From Acidimicrobiia bacterium (GTDB taxonomy: Bacteria; Actinomycetota; Acidimicrobiia; Spongiisociales; UBA5794): DNA of 64,000 nucleotides. A program made the translations under genes and the position numbers. Shown here piece by piece: positions 52,253-61,070 of this stretch. Below the pieces are notes generated by a model. The model was given only the letters and a program-made list of their open reading frames with translations. It was not told where the DNA came from and did no database searches. Position 1 is the first letter of the stretch, and every line of letters starts with the position of its first letter. The DNA is taken from positions 310,001 to 374,000 of the forward strand of contig JAWKJB010000002.1 in the NCBI GenBank assembly GCA_041393965.1, read 5' to 3'.

Positions 52253-53251
52253 GTGGAACCACTTGTCATCGTTGCTCTGATCATTGTGGTGATCGTCGTC
52301 GCCCTTGTCGTCATCAGGGCCCGTTCCCGGCGATCGTCCCCTGTCGAGACCCAACCGGCGACTCGGGGCGAGCCGCACCTCTCGAAGCGACTGTCGCGGA
52401 CGCGGATGGCGATCGGCGGAGTGCTCGGGTCGATGTTTCGAGGCGGACCAGGCCGAATTCAGTGGGACACCCTCGAAGAGGCGCTGATCCTCGCCGATGT
52501 TGGACCCCAGACGGCATCGGACATTGTCGAGGCCGTTCGCAGAATCGGGCCTGCGACCAGCGAGGAAGCCGCGACCGCCCTCAGAGGTGTCCTCGTCGAT
52601 CGCTTCGGATACAGGAATCGGGCACTCGACCTTGTCCGTCGGCCGGCCGTGATCATCGTCGTGGGAGTCAACGGTGCAGGGAAGACGACGACCATCGCGA
52701 AGATTGCCGATAACCTGATCGCCGACGGTCGCACCGTCGTTCTCGGGGCTGCCGACACCTACCGCGCAGCCGGGGACAGCCAGTTGAAGGTGTGGGGTGA
52801 CCGGCTCGGAGTCGCTGTCGTTGCCGGAGCACCTGGTTCGGATCCCGCGAGCGTTGCTTATGCGGCCATTGATCATGCCAAGGAACACGGCACCGATGTC
52901 GTGATCATCGACACGGCCGGCAGGCTCCACGCTCACACCAACCTGATGGATGAGCTCGCCAAGATCACGAGAGTGGCCGCCCGTGAAGGGGGTGCCATCG
53001 ATGAGGTGCTGCTAGTTCTCGACGGGTCAGCCGGGCAGAATGGCATCGCTCAGGCGAAAGCGTTCACCGAAGCTGTCGGCGTCACGGGCGTGGTGCTGAC
53101 GAAGCTCGACGGTACGCCGAAGGGGGGTGTGGCCGTCGCGGTCGAACACGACCTCGACCTTCCGATCAAGTACATTGGGGTGGGTGAAGGGCTCGATGAT
53201 CTGATCCCGTTCGAGCCAGCAGCTTTCACCGATGCACTGGTTGGACCATGA
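52253..53251 (+). CDS. ftsY: Signal recognition particle receptor FtsY
   Basis: 332 residues from GTG 52253 with GGGGG upstream. It begins with one hydrophobic helix (about 2-22), so it is membrane-anchored, unlike E. coli FtsY, which has an acidic A-domain. The NG domain has GVNGAGKTTTIAK (138-150), the DTYRAA loop, VIIDTAGRLH and LTKLDGTPKGG. It docks the Ffh-ribosome complex at the membrane; ffh is at 59.4 kb. Its stop overlaps cdd by ATGA. Confidence 0.95.
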   Translation: MEPLVIVALIIVVIVVALVVIRARSRRSSPVETQPATRGEPHLSKRLSRTRMAIGGVLGSMFRGGPGRIQWDTLEEALILADVGPQTASDIVEAVRRIGPATSEEAATALRGVLVDRFGYRNRALDLVRRPAVIIVVGVNGAGKTTTIAKIADNLIADGRTVVLGAADTYRAAGDSQLKVWGDRLGVAVVAGAPGSDPASVAYAAIDHAKEHGTDVVIIDTAGRLHAHTNLMDELAKITRVAAREGGAIDEVLLVLDGSAGQNGIAQAKAFTEAVGVTGVVLTKLDGTPKGGVAVAVEHDLDLPIKYIGVGEGLDDLIPFEPAAFTDALVGP

Positions 53252-53652
53252 GCGAAACAACCGCACATCTCGCCCTTCTCGATGCGGCCCGTGATGCCGC
53301 CAGCCGTGCGTACGCACCGTATTCGTCGTTCAGGGTCGGGGCGGCCCTTGTCACCGAGGACGGCACCGTGGTCACCGGGGCGAACATCGAGAACGCTGCA
53401 TACGGGGCAACGATATGTGCCGAGGCGAACGCTGTGACGACGGCTGCCGCAACCGGTGCGAGGCGAATCGACACGGTGGCGGTCGTGTGCCTCGACGGTG
53501 CTGCACCGTGCACCCCTTGCGGCAACTGCCGCCAGATCCTCCGCGAATTCGGCGTCGAAACCGTAGTGATGCAGGCCGAAGACGGATCCCCGATCGGTGT
53601 TCCCCTTTCCGAGTTGCTCCCGATGTCGTTCGGCCCGGAGGCGTTCACATGA
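53248..53652 (+). CDS. cdd: Cytidine deaminase
   Basis: 134 residues. It deaminates cytidine and deoxycytidine to uridine and deoxyuridine. Zinc and catalytic residues are visible: C57-A-E59 (CAEANAV) and PCGNCRQ (C91, C94). YAPYSSFRVGAAL is the typical N-terminus. It is coupled to ftsY by ATGA, and its products feed the upp-deoA-punA salvage genes at 56-59 kb. Confidence 0.95.
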   Translation: MSETTAHLALLDAARDAASRAYAPYSSFRVGAALVTEDGTVVTGANIENAAYGATICAEANAVTTAAATGARRIDTVAVVCLDGAAPCTPCGNCRQILREFGVETVVMQAEDGSPIGVPLSELLPMSFGPEAFT

Positions 53653-53670
53653 CGGGTGCCAGAGCGACGC

Positions 53671-53676
53671 TAGATT
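53671..53676 (+). promoter_or_regulatory. -10 box TAGATT, leaderless type, for the Thr-rich lipoprotein gene
   Basis: TAGATT ends 7 nt before GTG 53684; no Shine-Dalgarno sequence is present. Confidence 0.45.
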
Positions 53677-53683
53677 GCCTTCC

Positions 53684-54409
53684 GTGTTCCACCTGAGCCT
53701 TCGCAGAATCGCCCTGGCAGGCGCGTTGCTCGTCGTGGCGAGCGCGTGCACTTCGGACACCTCGGAGACCACGACGACCTCCTTCCCACTGACTTCGACC
53801 TCCAGCACCACGACAACGGCGCCAACCACGACCGCTCCGACCACGACACTCGCTACGACGACGACGGTGACCACGACCACGACCACCACGACACCCGCCA
53901 CGACGACGGTGCCTGCCCTCGTGTTCGGATTCTTCGTCGACGGATACGGTGTTGTGGATTTCGGGGCATCACCGGACGAGGTGATCGCGGCGCTCACACC
54001 AATCATGGGGCCACCATCGGGCGACACCGGATGGCTCGCCGAGCCGATTTGTCCCGGAACCCAGTTCAGGGCGATCAAGTGGGGTCCCGAGCAGTTCGAC
54101 TTCAGGGCCTTGTTCACGGATGCGAACTTCTTCGCTCCTGCTGGTGTAGCGCAGTTCTTCACCTACAACTACCACGGCGTCACGCCGGTTCCGGTCACAC
54201 CGCCCGCGTTGACGGTCGGGACGACCGTCGGCCAACTCAAGGCCCTGTATCCATCGGTTGTCTTCAGCCCAAACCCGTTCCTCGCTGGAGTGACCGACTA
54301 CCTCGTTGCGGGATCGACCCCGTATGAGCAGCTGTACGGGCAGGTGAGCGGAACGAACCCCGCTGATGTGGTCGAGTCAGTGCAAGGCGGCGTCGGCTGC
54401 GGGGAATAG
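53684..54409 (+). CDS. Secreted lipoprotein with Thr-rich tether, unknown C-terminal domain
   Basis: 241 residues from GTG 53684. The signal peptide ends in a lipobox-like ASAC (C22). A low-complexity tether with about 40 threonines (roughly 28-82) follows. The globular part (about 85-241) starts with FGFFVDGYGVVDFGASPDEV and contains GPPSGDTGW and a Cys in EPICPG, a pattern seen in uncharacterised actinobacterial secreted proteins. It carries two potential disulphide cysteines. Function is unknown; the tether suggests wall-spanning display. Confidence 0.78.
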   Translation: MFHLSLRRIALAGALLVVASACTSDTSETTTTSFPLTSTSSTTTTAPTTTAPTTTLATTTTVTTTTTTTTPATTTVPALVFGFFVDGYGVVDFGASPDEVIAALTPIMGPPSGDTGWLAEPICPGTQFRAIKWGPEQFDFRALFTDANFFAPAGVAQFFTYNYHGVTPVPVTPPALTVGTTVGQLKALYPSVVFSPNPFLAGVTDYLVAGSTPYEQLYGQVSGTNPADVVESVQGGVGCGE

Positions 54410-54430
54410 CCCCGATCCCAACGACCGAGT

Positions 54431-55375
54431 TCAGGCGCGTGTCTTGAGGGCTTCGATGAGCTTCGGGATCACCGAATGGACATCACCGACGACACCGAGG
54501 TCGGCAAGAGCGAAGATCGGTGCGTCGGGATCCTTGTTGATCGCGATGATCGTCGAGGATCCCTTCATCCCCACAATGTGCTGCATGGCGCCCGATATCC
54601 CGCAAGCGATGTAGACCGAAGGCTTGACTGTCTTGCCGGTCTGTCCGACCTGGTAGCTGTACGGCACCCATCCGGCATCGACCACTGCCCTGGTGCCACC
54701 GACGGCGGCACCGAGGAGGCGTGCGAGCTCATCGATCATCTCGAACTTCTCGGCGCTCCCTAGGCCTCTCCCACCGGAAACGACAACGCTTGCCGCTTCG
54801 AGGGACGGACCCTCGGACTCCTCCACATGCTGCTCGGTGATCGTCGCTCCGCTCGCCCGTCCTGCGTCGGGTATCGAGACCGCCGTGACCGGTGGGGTCG
54901 GCGCACCTGCGGGCTCGGCAGCGAAGGCCTTCGGTCGCGTCACAACGATCGCTGGCCCCTGTGCGGTGATCTCGGTCGTGACCCGAAGCGTTCCGCCGAG
55001 GATCTCCGACGCCACCGCGACGCTCCCATCCACGAGCACATCGAGCCCGTTTGCCACGACGGGCCGGTCGAGCCGTGCCGCGAGACGGCCTGCAACATCG
55101 CGGTCGGTGTTTCCCATTCCGAACATGACGAGGTCGGCATCCGCAACGAGGTCTGCCATGGCGGCTGCCGCGGGGCCCGAAGGAAGCACGCCTGCTGTGT
55201 CGAGCTGATGAACCGACTCGGCACCATGGTCCCCGAGCGCCGCCCACGCGGCATCGGATCCTTCCCCGAGGTAGAACACCGAAGTGTTCCCGAGGCTCCG
55301 CGCCTTGGTCAGGAGCTCAAGCGATCCGGCTGACGGGAGCCCGCCATCATCTTCCGCAAACACCCAGATCTGCAT
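54431..55375 (-). CDS. etfA: Electron transfer flavoprotein alpha subunit
   Basis: 314 residues from ATG 55375. The C-terminal FAD domain contains GGRGLGSAEKFEMIDELA, AVGGTRAVVDAGWVP, GQTGKTVKPSVYIACGISG and the terminal INKDPDAPIFALADLGVVGD segment, all diagnostic. With EtfB it accepts electrons from acyl-CoA dehydrogenases such as those at 12.7-15.0 kb. It starts 1 bp after the etfB stop and converges on the lipoprotein gene. Confidence 0.96.
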   Translation of the reverse strand: MQIWVFAEDDGGLPSAGSLELLTKARSLGNTSVFYLGEGSDAAWAALGDHGAESVHQLDTAGVLPSGPAAAAMADLVADADLVMFGMGNTDRDVAGRLAARLDRPVVANGLDVLVDGSVAVASEILGGTLRVTTEITAQGPAIVVTRPKAFAAEPAGAPTPPVTAVSIPDAGRASGATITEQHVEESEGPSLEAASVVVSGGRGLGSAEKFEMIDELARLLGAAVGGTRAVVDAGWVPYSYQVGQTGKTVKPSVYIACGISGAMQHIVGMKGSSTIIAINKDPDAPIFALADLGVVGDVHSVIPKLIEALKTRA

Positions 55376-55376
55376 G

Positions 55377-56132
55377 TCAGACCACCTTTGCCTGTTCGAG
55401 GACTTCGACGATTCGCAGGTGGGCCTCTCCCTCGTCCTCGATGATCTCGCCAGCCTCCCTCGCAGCGACTGGATCAACCGAACGAACCACCTGTCCGGAA
55501 TCTGGGTCGATTCCGAGATCGGCGAGGGTCAGCGTCGTGACCGGCTTAGACTTCGCTTGCATGATGCCTTTGAAGGTCGGGTAGCGAGGCTCGATCCCGG
55601 CCGTCACCGTGATCAGCGCCGGTGCTGCCGACACGACGACATCGTACCCGTTGGCGGTCTGGCGTTCGATGGTCACGGAACCATCCCTTGCCTCGACCCT
55701 GCGTGCGAACGAGAGGCATGGGACATCAAGCAACTCTGACATCATCTGGGGCATCACACCCGAATACCCATCCGTTGATTCCGTTCCGGCGACGACGAGA
55801 TCGAAGCCCTCCATTGTCATCGCAGCAGCGAGCACCCGTGCCGTGGTGAGGGCGTCGGATCCCTTCAATGCGGCATCATCAACGATGACGGCCTTGTCGG
55901 CACCCATCGCGAGTGCCTGGCGAATCCCCTGCATGGACCCCGAGGGCGACATCGAGAACAGCGTCACCGTTCCCTCGGTTGCCTCGGCGAGTTGGAGAGC
56001 GATCTCGACCCCGGAGCGGTCCGTGTCGTCAAGTACCTGGTCGTCGGGCCGAATGACCCAGTGGTGTTCCGGATCAAGGTCGTAGGGGGTCGCCGGGTCG
56101 GGAATCTGCTTCACACAGACGGCGATGTTCAT
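55377..56132 (-). CDS. etfB: Electron transfer flavoprotein beta subunit
   Basis: 251 residues from ATG 56132, preceded by GAGGAG. MNIAVCVKQIPDP is the typical start; the ETF-beta signature region VVAGTESTDGYSGVMPQMMSELL and IEPRYPTFKGIMQAKSK are clear. It binds AMP and mediates docking with dehydrogenases. First gene of etfB-etfA. Confidence 0.96.
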   Translation of the reverse strand: MNIAVCVKQIPDPATPYDLDPEHHWVIRPDDQVLDDTDRSGVEIALQLAEATEGTVTLFSMSPSGSMQGIRQALAMGADKAVIVDDAALKGSDALTTARVLAAAMTMEGFDLVVAGTESTDGYSGVMPQMMSELLDVPCLSFARRVEARDGSVTIERQTANGYDVVVSAAPALITVTAGIEPRYPTFKGIMQAKSKPVTTLTLADLGIDPDSGQVVRSVDPVAAREAGEIIEDEGEAHLRIVEVLEQAKVV

Positions 56133-56205
56133 GGCGTGCGGCTCCTCGATGCGGGTTGTTTGCACGCATGCTACGGAACCTGCCGGCTGACCAGTAATCG
56201 GCTGG

Positions 56206-57042
56206 CTACTCCTCCGGTTGCGTCGCGAGCACCGGAACGAAGCGATCGACGAGCTTCGTAAAGGTCGCCTTGGCGATCTCCGCGGTCTCTGTGACCTCCT
56301 GGTGGGACAGCGGGGTTGGGGAGAGGCCCGCAGCGAGATTCGTGACAAGGGAGATGCCGATCACTTCGGCCCCCATGTGCCTGAGCGCAATCGCTTCCGG
56401 CACGGTCGACATGCCGACAAGATCGGCGCCGAGCAGTTTGGCCATCCGCACCTCGGCGGGCGTTTCATAGCTCGGCCCGAGAAACCACGCGTAGACACCC
56501 TCATGCGGCTCGATACCGACATCCCTGCATGTTTCGGCGAGGAGACCGCGCAGTCGCGGGCTGTACACCTGCGACATGTCGGGGAAGCGAGGTCCGAGCC
56601 GATCGTCGTTCTGGCCGACAAGGGGATTGCGACCGGTGAGGTTGAGGTGGTCGGAAATGATCACGAGATCACCGGGGGCGAGACCATCACCGACGCCGCC
56701 TGCAGCATTGGTGAGGAGTACTCGCTTGGCACCGCACGCGACCGCCGTGCGCACACCGAAAACGACCTCGTCGAGTTCCCATCCCTCGTATGTGTGGGCC
56801 CGGCCCGAGAAGAACAGGACATGCTTGTCCTCGACCGGGGCGGCCACGAGGGATCCGGAGTGGCCGGCGACCTTCGGCACCGGAAAGCCGGGGATGTCCT
56901 CGTATCTCATCTCAATGGCGTCCGCGAGCGTCGCTGCGTACTCCCCGAGGCCGGATCCGAGCACGACCGCAGCGTCGTACCGATCGACTCCGGTGAACAT
57001 CCGGATCGATGCTGCTGCGGCCATCAGTGTGTGGTAATTCAT
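56206..57042 (-). CDS. punA: Purine-nucleoside phosphorylase
   Basis: 278 residues, trimeric PNP-I type, with GGAGAGG upstream. It splits purine nucleosides with phosphate to base and ribose-1-phosphate. Landmarks are VVLGSGLGEY (27-36), SGRAHTYEG, LLTNAAGGV, FLGPSYETPAEVR, GMSTVPEAIALRH and SLVTNLAAG. It overlaps deoA by ATGA and is the last gene of the salvage operon. Confidence 0.93.
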   Translation of the reverse strand: MNYHTLMAAAASIRMFTGVDRYDAAVVLGSGLGEYAATLADAIEMRYEDIPGFPVPKVAGHSGSLVAAPVEDKHVLFFSGRAHTYEGWELDEVVFGVRTAVACGAKRVLLTNAAGGVGDGLAPGDLVIISDHLNLTGRNPLVGQNDDRLGPRFPDMSQVYSPRLRGLLAETCRDVGIEPHEGVYAWFLGPSYETPAEVRMAKLLGADLVGMSTVPEAIALRHMGAEVIGISLVTNLAAGLSPTPLSHQEVTETAEIAKATFTKLVDRFVPVLATQPEE

Positions 57043-58346
57043 CGCACCTCTCCGTGGATCAGGTCGGGGACCACTACAGGTTCTTCGGAGATGACGAAGG
57101 CGTTCTTGAGCACACTCAGCGCGCTTTCGAGGTCTGTCTCGGTCCGGTACGAAATGGTGGCGAGGGGCTGGCCCGATGCAATGGTGTCGCCGAGCTTCGC
57201 TTCGATGAGCAGGCCGACCGCCGGATCGATCTCATCTTCCTTGGTGCTGCGGCCCGCGCCGAGGCGAACCGACGCAAGGCCGATCTCGTAGGCATCGCAC
57301 CGGGCGAGGTGCCCGCTTGTCTCGGCGGTGATGGTGTGGGTGTTGGGGGCGGAGGGAAGCAGACGCGGGTTGTCGACCACCGAGGGATCCCCGCCTTGCG
57401 CCTCGACGAGCCGCACGAGAACCTCGAGGGCGGAACCGGTTTCGATTGCCCGCGTGACGGTACGGTCGGCGGCATCTCGGTCCTCTTCCCCAGCAAGGAG
57501 GAGCATCTCAACGCTGAATCGCCGCGTCAGCGCGGCCACATCCGCTGGGCCGTTGCCTTGCAGCACCGCAACGGACTCGGCGATTTCGTTGGCGTTGCCG
57601 ACGGCCCTTCCGAGCGGTTGGTCCATGTTGGTGAGGATCGCCGTGACAGGCGTGTCATGGGAGCTGCCGATCTCGACCATCGTCCTTGCGAGTTCGGTTG
57701 CATCACCGAGCTGTTTCATGAAGGCGCCGCTTCCTACCTTGACATCGAGGAGGAGGCCGTCGAGATCCTCTGCGAGCTTCTTGGACATGATCGACGATGC
57801 GATGAGAGGGATGGACGGTACGGTGCCCGTCGCATCTCGGAGGGCATAGATCCTGCGGTCTGCAGGAACGAGTTTGTCCGTTTGGCCGACCATGACGACG
57901 CCGATGTCGTTGAGCTGGTCGGTGAACGCGTCCGGTTCGATCTGTGTTGTGAAGCCGGGGATCGACTCGAGCTTGTCGAGCGTTCCACCGGTATGGCCGA
58001 GTCCTCGTCCGGACATCATCGGGACCGCGACACCGCACGCCGCGACGAGAGGGGCAAGGGGAATGGAGATCTTGTCGCCGACGCCGCCCGTTGAGTGCTT
58101 GTCGATCGTTGGCTTCGTGACCCCGGAGAGGTCAAGGACATCGCCTGAGTGGAGCATCGCATCTGTCCATGCCACGAGTTCGTCTTGGCTCATGCCGTTG
58201 AAGACCACAGCCATGAGAAACGATGACAGTTGGTAGTCGGGGATACGGGCGGCCGTGTATTCGGAGACGATCCAGCGCAACGCATCCGGGGCGAGCTCAC
58301 GACCGTCGCGTTTGGCGCCGATCTGTTCGACCATCGAATAAGTCAT
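57039..58346 (-). CDS. deoA: Thymidine / pyrimidine-nucleoside phosphorylase
   Basis: 435 residues from ATG 58346. It converts thymidine or uridine to base plus (deoxy)ribose-1-phosphate. DKHSTGGVGDK (82-92) is the phosphate-binding loop and SGRGLGHTGGTLDKLESI is the family signature. DeoA and Pdp share this fold and cannot be separated here with confidence. It overlaps the alkyltransferase-like gene and punA by 4 bp each. Confidence 0.92.
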   Translation of the reverse strand: MTYSMVEQIGAKRDGRELAPDALRWIVSEYTAARIPDYQLSSFLMAVVFNGMSQDELVAWTDAMLHSGDVLDLSGVTKPTIDKHSTGGVGDKISIPLAPLVAACGVAVPMMSGRGLGHTGGTLDKLESIPGFTTQIEPDAFTDQLNDIGVVMVGQTDKLVPADRRIYALRDATGTVPSIPLIASSIMSKKLAEDLDGLLLDVKVGSGAFMKQLGDATELARTMVEIGSSHDTPVTAILTNMDQPLGRAVGNANEIAESVAVLQGNGPADVAALTRRFSVEMLLLAGEEDRDAADRTVTRAIETGSALEVLVRLVEAQGGDPSVVDNPRLLPSAPNTHTITAETSGHLARCDAYEIGLASVRLGAGRSTKEDEIDPAVGLLIEAKLGDTIASGQPLATISYRTETDLESALSVLKNAFVISEEPVVVPDLIHGEVR

Positions 58347-58627
58347 CGGCGCAACCTCACTCCCGACTCCGTTGCGGTGATGCCTTCGGCTTCGAGGCGC
58401 TGCGCGTGCTCCCGCTCCTTCCCGGGGACGAGACGCCCCGTCGCCGTGATCACCCGCCACCACGGTAACCCAGGTGTCACCCGCAGCAGGTTCCCGACAG
58501 CTCTCGCGGCTCCAGGATGCCCGGCTTCGGCTGCGACCTCACCGTAGGTGCTCACCTGTCCGATCGGAATGGCCTCGACGACGCTGATCACCGCGTCGGT
58601 GAAGGCGTCACCGTTGCGTTCGGTCAC
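58343..58627 (-). CDS. Alkyltransferase-like (ATL) DNA-binding protein
   Basis: 94 residues, the size and fold of the C-terminal O6-alkylguanine-DNA alkyltransferase domain. The acceptor cysteine of PCHR is replaced by tryptophan (PWWRV, W56), the hallmark of ATL proteins, which bind O6-alkylguanine and hand the lesion to nucleotide excision repair. IPIGQVSTYGEVA and the ARAVGNLLR helix are conserved. Its start overlaps the upp stop and its stop overlaps the deoA start by 4 bp each, so a DNA-repair protein is embedded in a nucleoside-salvage operon. Confidence 0.9.
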   Translation of the reverse strand: MTERNGDAFTDAVISVVEAIPIGQVSTYGEVAAEAGHPGAARAVGNLLRVTPGLPWWRVITATGRLVPGKEREHAQRLEAEGITATESGVRLRR

Positions 58628-59241
58628 AGCGTGCCGAACAGCCGATCGCCCATGTCCCCGAGTCCTGGAACGATGTAGAACTGGTCGTTGAGCTCACGAT
58701 CGTGTGCCGCGGCGATGATCTGAACATCGGGGTGGTCTCCGTACATCTTCTTCACCCCGGCGGGGGCCGTGACGACGCACAGCGCGGTCACATTCCGGGC
58801 ACCCGATGACTTGACCTTGTCCACCGCCCAGGAAAGGGATCCGCCCGTCGCCAGCATCGGTTCGCAGACGAGAACCGTTGCGTCCGTGAGATCAGGGAGC
58901 TTCGAGTAATACTCCTGGGGGAGAGCGGTCTCTTCGTCACGGGCCACGCCAGCGAAGCCGACCTTCACATTCGGGATTGTCTCGAGCACGGCACTCAGCA
59001 TGCCGAGACCCGCGCGAAGGACCGGGACGGCCACCACATTCGACACCCGGTAGCCGGTGGTTTTCTCCATGGGCGTGTCGATCTCGAACCGTTCGAGCGG
59101 TATCCGCTTGGTCGCCTCGTGCACGAGTGTGAAGGTCAGACCCTTGGCAGCCTCACGGAACTGGGGGGGAGGCGTGTTCCTATCACGCAGGACGGTCAGA
59201 TAGTGCCGTGTGAGCGGGTGGTCGATGACGGTGAGGTTCAC
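58624..59241 (-). CDS. upp: Uracil phosphoribosyltransferase
   Basis: 205 residues from GTG 59241. It makes UMP from uracil and PRPP. The PRPP loop reads VCEPMLATGGS (Glu where Asp is more usual), with VPVLRAGLGML, YRVSNVV and the C-terminal YIVPGLGDMGDRLFGT uracil-binding segment. TATTGT lies 6 nt upstream of the start, a leaderless-type promoter. First gene of upp-ATL-deoA-punA. Confidence 0.95.
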   Translation of the reverse strand: MNLTVIDHPLTRHYLTVLRDRNTPPPQFREAAKGLTFTLVHEATKRIPLERFEIDTPMEKTTGYRVSNVVAVPVLRAGLGMLSAVLETIPNVKVGFAGVARDEETALPQEYYSKLPDLTDATVLVCEPMLATGGSLSWAVDKVKSSGARNVTALCVVTAPAGVKKMYGDHPDVQIIAAAHDRELNDQFYIVPGLGDMGDRLFGTL

Positions 59242-59247
59242 ACGCCG

Positions 59248-59253
59248 ACAATA
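59248..59253 (-). promoter_or_regulatory. -10 box TATTGT, leaderless type, for the upp operon
   Basis: TATTGT on the minus strand ends 6 nt before GTG 59241. An inverted repeat GATGTC-N4-GACATC (59258-59273) sits immediately upstream where a regulator could bind. Confidence 0.45.
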
Positions 59254-59348
59254 CCCGATGTCTCCCTGACATCACCCCTCCAAACCCGGATGAGTCCGCG
59301 ACGATTCGTCCCTCCTCGTCCCGTCGGCGACCGATGCTGCCGCATCGC

Positions 59349-59354
59349 TACCCT
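59349..59354 (+). promoter_or_regulatory. -10 box TACCCT, near-leaderless type, for ffh
   Basis: TACCCT ends 5 nt before ATG 59360 and 8 nt before the alternative ATG 59363; no Shine-Dalgarno sequence is present. Confidence 0.4.
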
Positions 59355-59359
59355 GCATC

Positions 59360-60709
59360 ATGATGTTCGACGCACTCAGCGCCAGACTGGGAGAGGTGTT
59401 CGGAAGGCTCCGAGGAAAGGGTCGCCTTTCGGAGGATGATGTCGACGCCGCGCTTCGTGAAGTCCGGATCGCCCTCCTCGAAGCCGATGTGAACCTCCAT
59501 GTCGTCAAGGCATTCATCGAGCGGGTCAAACATCGGGCCGTCGGCGTGGAGGTCACCAAGAGCCTCACCCCCGGCCAGCAGGTCATCAAGATCGTTCACG
59601 AGGAGCTCGTCGTCACCCTCGGCGAGGCCGCGGTTCCGCTCGCGAGGACCGAGACCCCGCCGCTGGTGGTCCTGATGGTCGGGTTGCAGGGATCGGGCAA
59701 AACCACGACTGCGGCGAAACTTGCCAAGCATGTCAAGAGCAAGGGAAAGCGCCCCATGCTGGTGGCTGCTGACCTTCAGCGTCCGGCTGCGATCGACCAA
59801 CTCGAACAGCTCGGCAAGCGGGTCGGGATCCCGGTCTACACGGACCGCAATGGGAAATCCGCGCAGAAGGTGGTGAAGTCGGCGCTCAAGGAGGCTCGCG
59901 CGCAGTCGGCGAATGTCGTGATCGTCGACACCGCCGGTCGCCTGCAGATCGACACGGAGCTGATGAAGGAGCTCGCAGCCGTCAAGAAAGTTGCCGAACC
60001 CGACGAGACCCTCCTCGTTGTGGACGCAATGACGGGCCAGGAGGCCGTCAGCGTTGCGCAGGGATTCAGCGAACACACCGACATCACCGGTCTGGTCATG
60101 ACCAAGATCGATGGTGACGCCCGCGGGGGTGCGGCGATTTCGGCACGCGCGGTGACCGGGGTACCGATCAAGTTGGTCGGAACCGGCGAATCGATCGATG
60201 CCCTCGATGTGTTTCATCCCGACCGCATGGCCTCGCGCATCCTCGGCATGGGCGATGTGCTTTCGCTGATCGAGAAGGCCGAAGAGGCCTACGACAAAGC
60301 GGAAGCGGACCGTGCCGCCAAGAAGATGCTTGACGCATCATTCGACCTCGAGGACTTCCTTGAGCAGTTCCAGCAGCTCAAGAAGATGGGGCCATTGCAA
60401 CAGCTCGTTGGTATGCTCCCGGGCGCAGGTTCGGCCCTGCGCGATGTCCAGGTGGACGAGAGTCATCTCGCTCGCGTGGAGGCGATCATCCGGTCCATGA
60501 CCCCTGAGGAACGACGGAATCCGAAGGTGATCTCCGGCAGCCGCAAGCGCCGCATCGCGACGGGATCGGGAACGAGGCCGCAGGATGTCAACGGCGTCCT
60601 CAAGCAGTTCTCGCAGGCACAGAAGATGATGAAGGCCATGGCCGGCGGCAAGAGTCCCATCCCTGGACTCGCCCTGCCCGGCGGTGTACGAACGAACAAG
60701 AAGAGGTGA
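59360..60709 (+). CDS. ffh: Signal recognition particle protein Ffh
   Basis: 449 residues. The N domain is followed by the GTPase G domain: GLQGSGKTTTAAK (108-120), DLQRPAA, VDTAGRLQ, TKIDGDARGG. A methionine-rich M domain (about 310-449) binds 4.5S RNA, with SGSRKRRIATGSG as the RNA-contact motif. It heads the ffh-rpsP-khpA-rimM cluster. Confidence 0.97.
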   Translation: MMFDALSARLGEVFGRLRGKGRLSEDDVDAALREVRIALLEADVNLHVVKAFIERVKHRAVGVEVTKSLTPGQQVIKIVHEELVVTLGEAAVPLARTETPPLVVLMVGLQGSGKTTTAAKLAKHVKSKGKRPMLVAADLQRPAAIDQLEQLGKRVGIPVYTDRNGKSAQKVVKSALKEARAQSANVVIVDTAGRLQIDTELMKELAAVKKVAEPDETLLVVDAMTGQEAVSVAQGFSEHTDITGLVMTKIDGDARGGAAISARAVTGVPIKLVGTGESIDALDVFHPDRMASRILGMGDVLSLIEKAEEAYDKAEADRAAKKMLDASFDLEDFLEQFQQLKKMGPLQQLVGMLPGAGSALRDVQVDESHLARVEAIIRSMTPEERRNPKVISGSRKRRIATGSGTRPQDVNGVLKQFSQAQKMMKAMAGGKSPIPGLALPGGVRTNKKR

Positions 60710-60716
60710 TCGACAG

Positions 60717-61070
60717 ATGGCAACCAAGATCCGCCTGACGCGGCTTGGCAAGAAGAAGCAGCCGACCTATCGCGTGGTCGTTATGGACTCCCGCAAGCCG
60801 CGCGACGGCGAGTACATCGAGCAACTCGGTGTCTACGATCCTCGGCAGGATCCCTCTCTCGTGACCATCGACAACGAACGGGCGTTGTATTGGCTCAAGA
60901 CAGGCGCCCAACCGACCGACCGGGCGCGAAAGCTCCTCGAGATCTCGGGTGCATGGACGCAGTTCAAGGTCGCCCGCGGAGCGATTCACACGGTCGGTGC
61001 CGACGCGGAGGTCGAAATGGCGGCGGTCGAGGCGACCGATGTGTCCGATGACGAAACGGGAGAAGCATGA
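60717..61070 (+). CDS. rpsP: 30S ribosomal protein S16
   Basis: 117 residues from ATG 60717, with AAGAGG upstream. IRLTRLGKKKQPTYRVVV, DSRKPRDGEYIEQLG and WLKTGAQPTD are diagnostic of S16. The C-terminal 30 residues are an acidic extension typical of actinobacteria. It overlaps khpA by ATGA. Confidence 0.97.
   Translation: MATKIRLTRLGKKKQPTYRVVVMDSRKPRDGEYIEQLGVYDPRQDPSLVTIDNERALYWLKTGAQPTDRARKLLEISGAWTQFKVARGAIHTVGADAEVEMAAVEATDVSDDETGEA

Noticed and set aside
59092..59107. LexA-like TCGAAC followed by TTCGAG inside upp
   Set aside because: Spacing of the half-sites is wrong, the right half is imperfect, and it is within a coding region away from any start.
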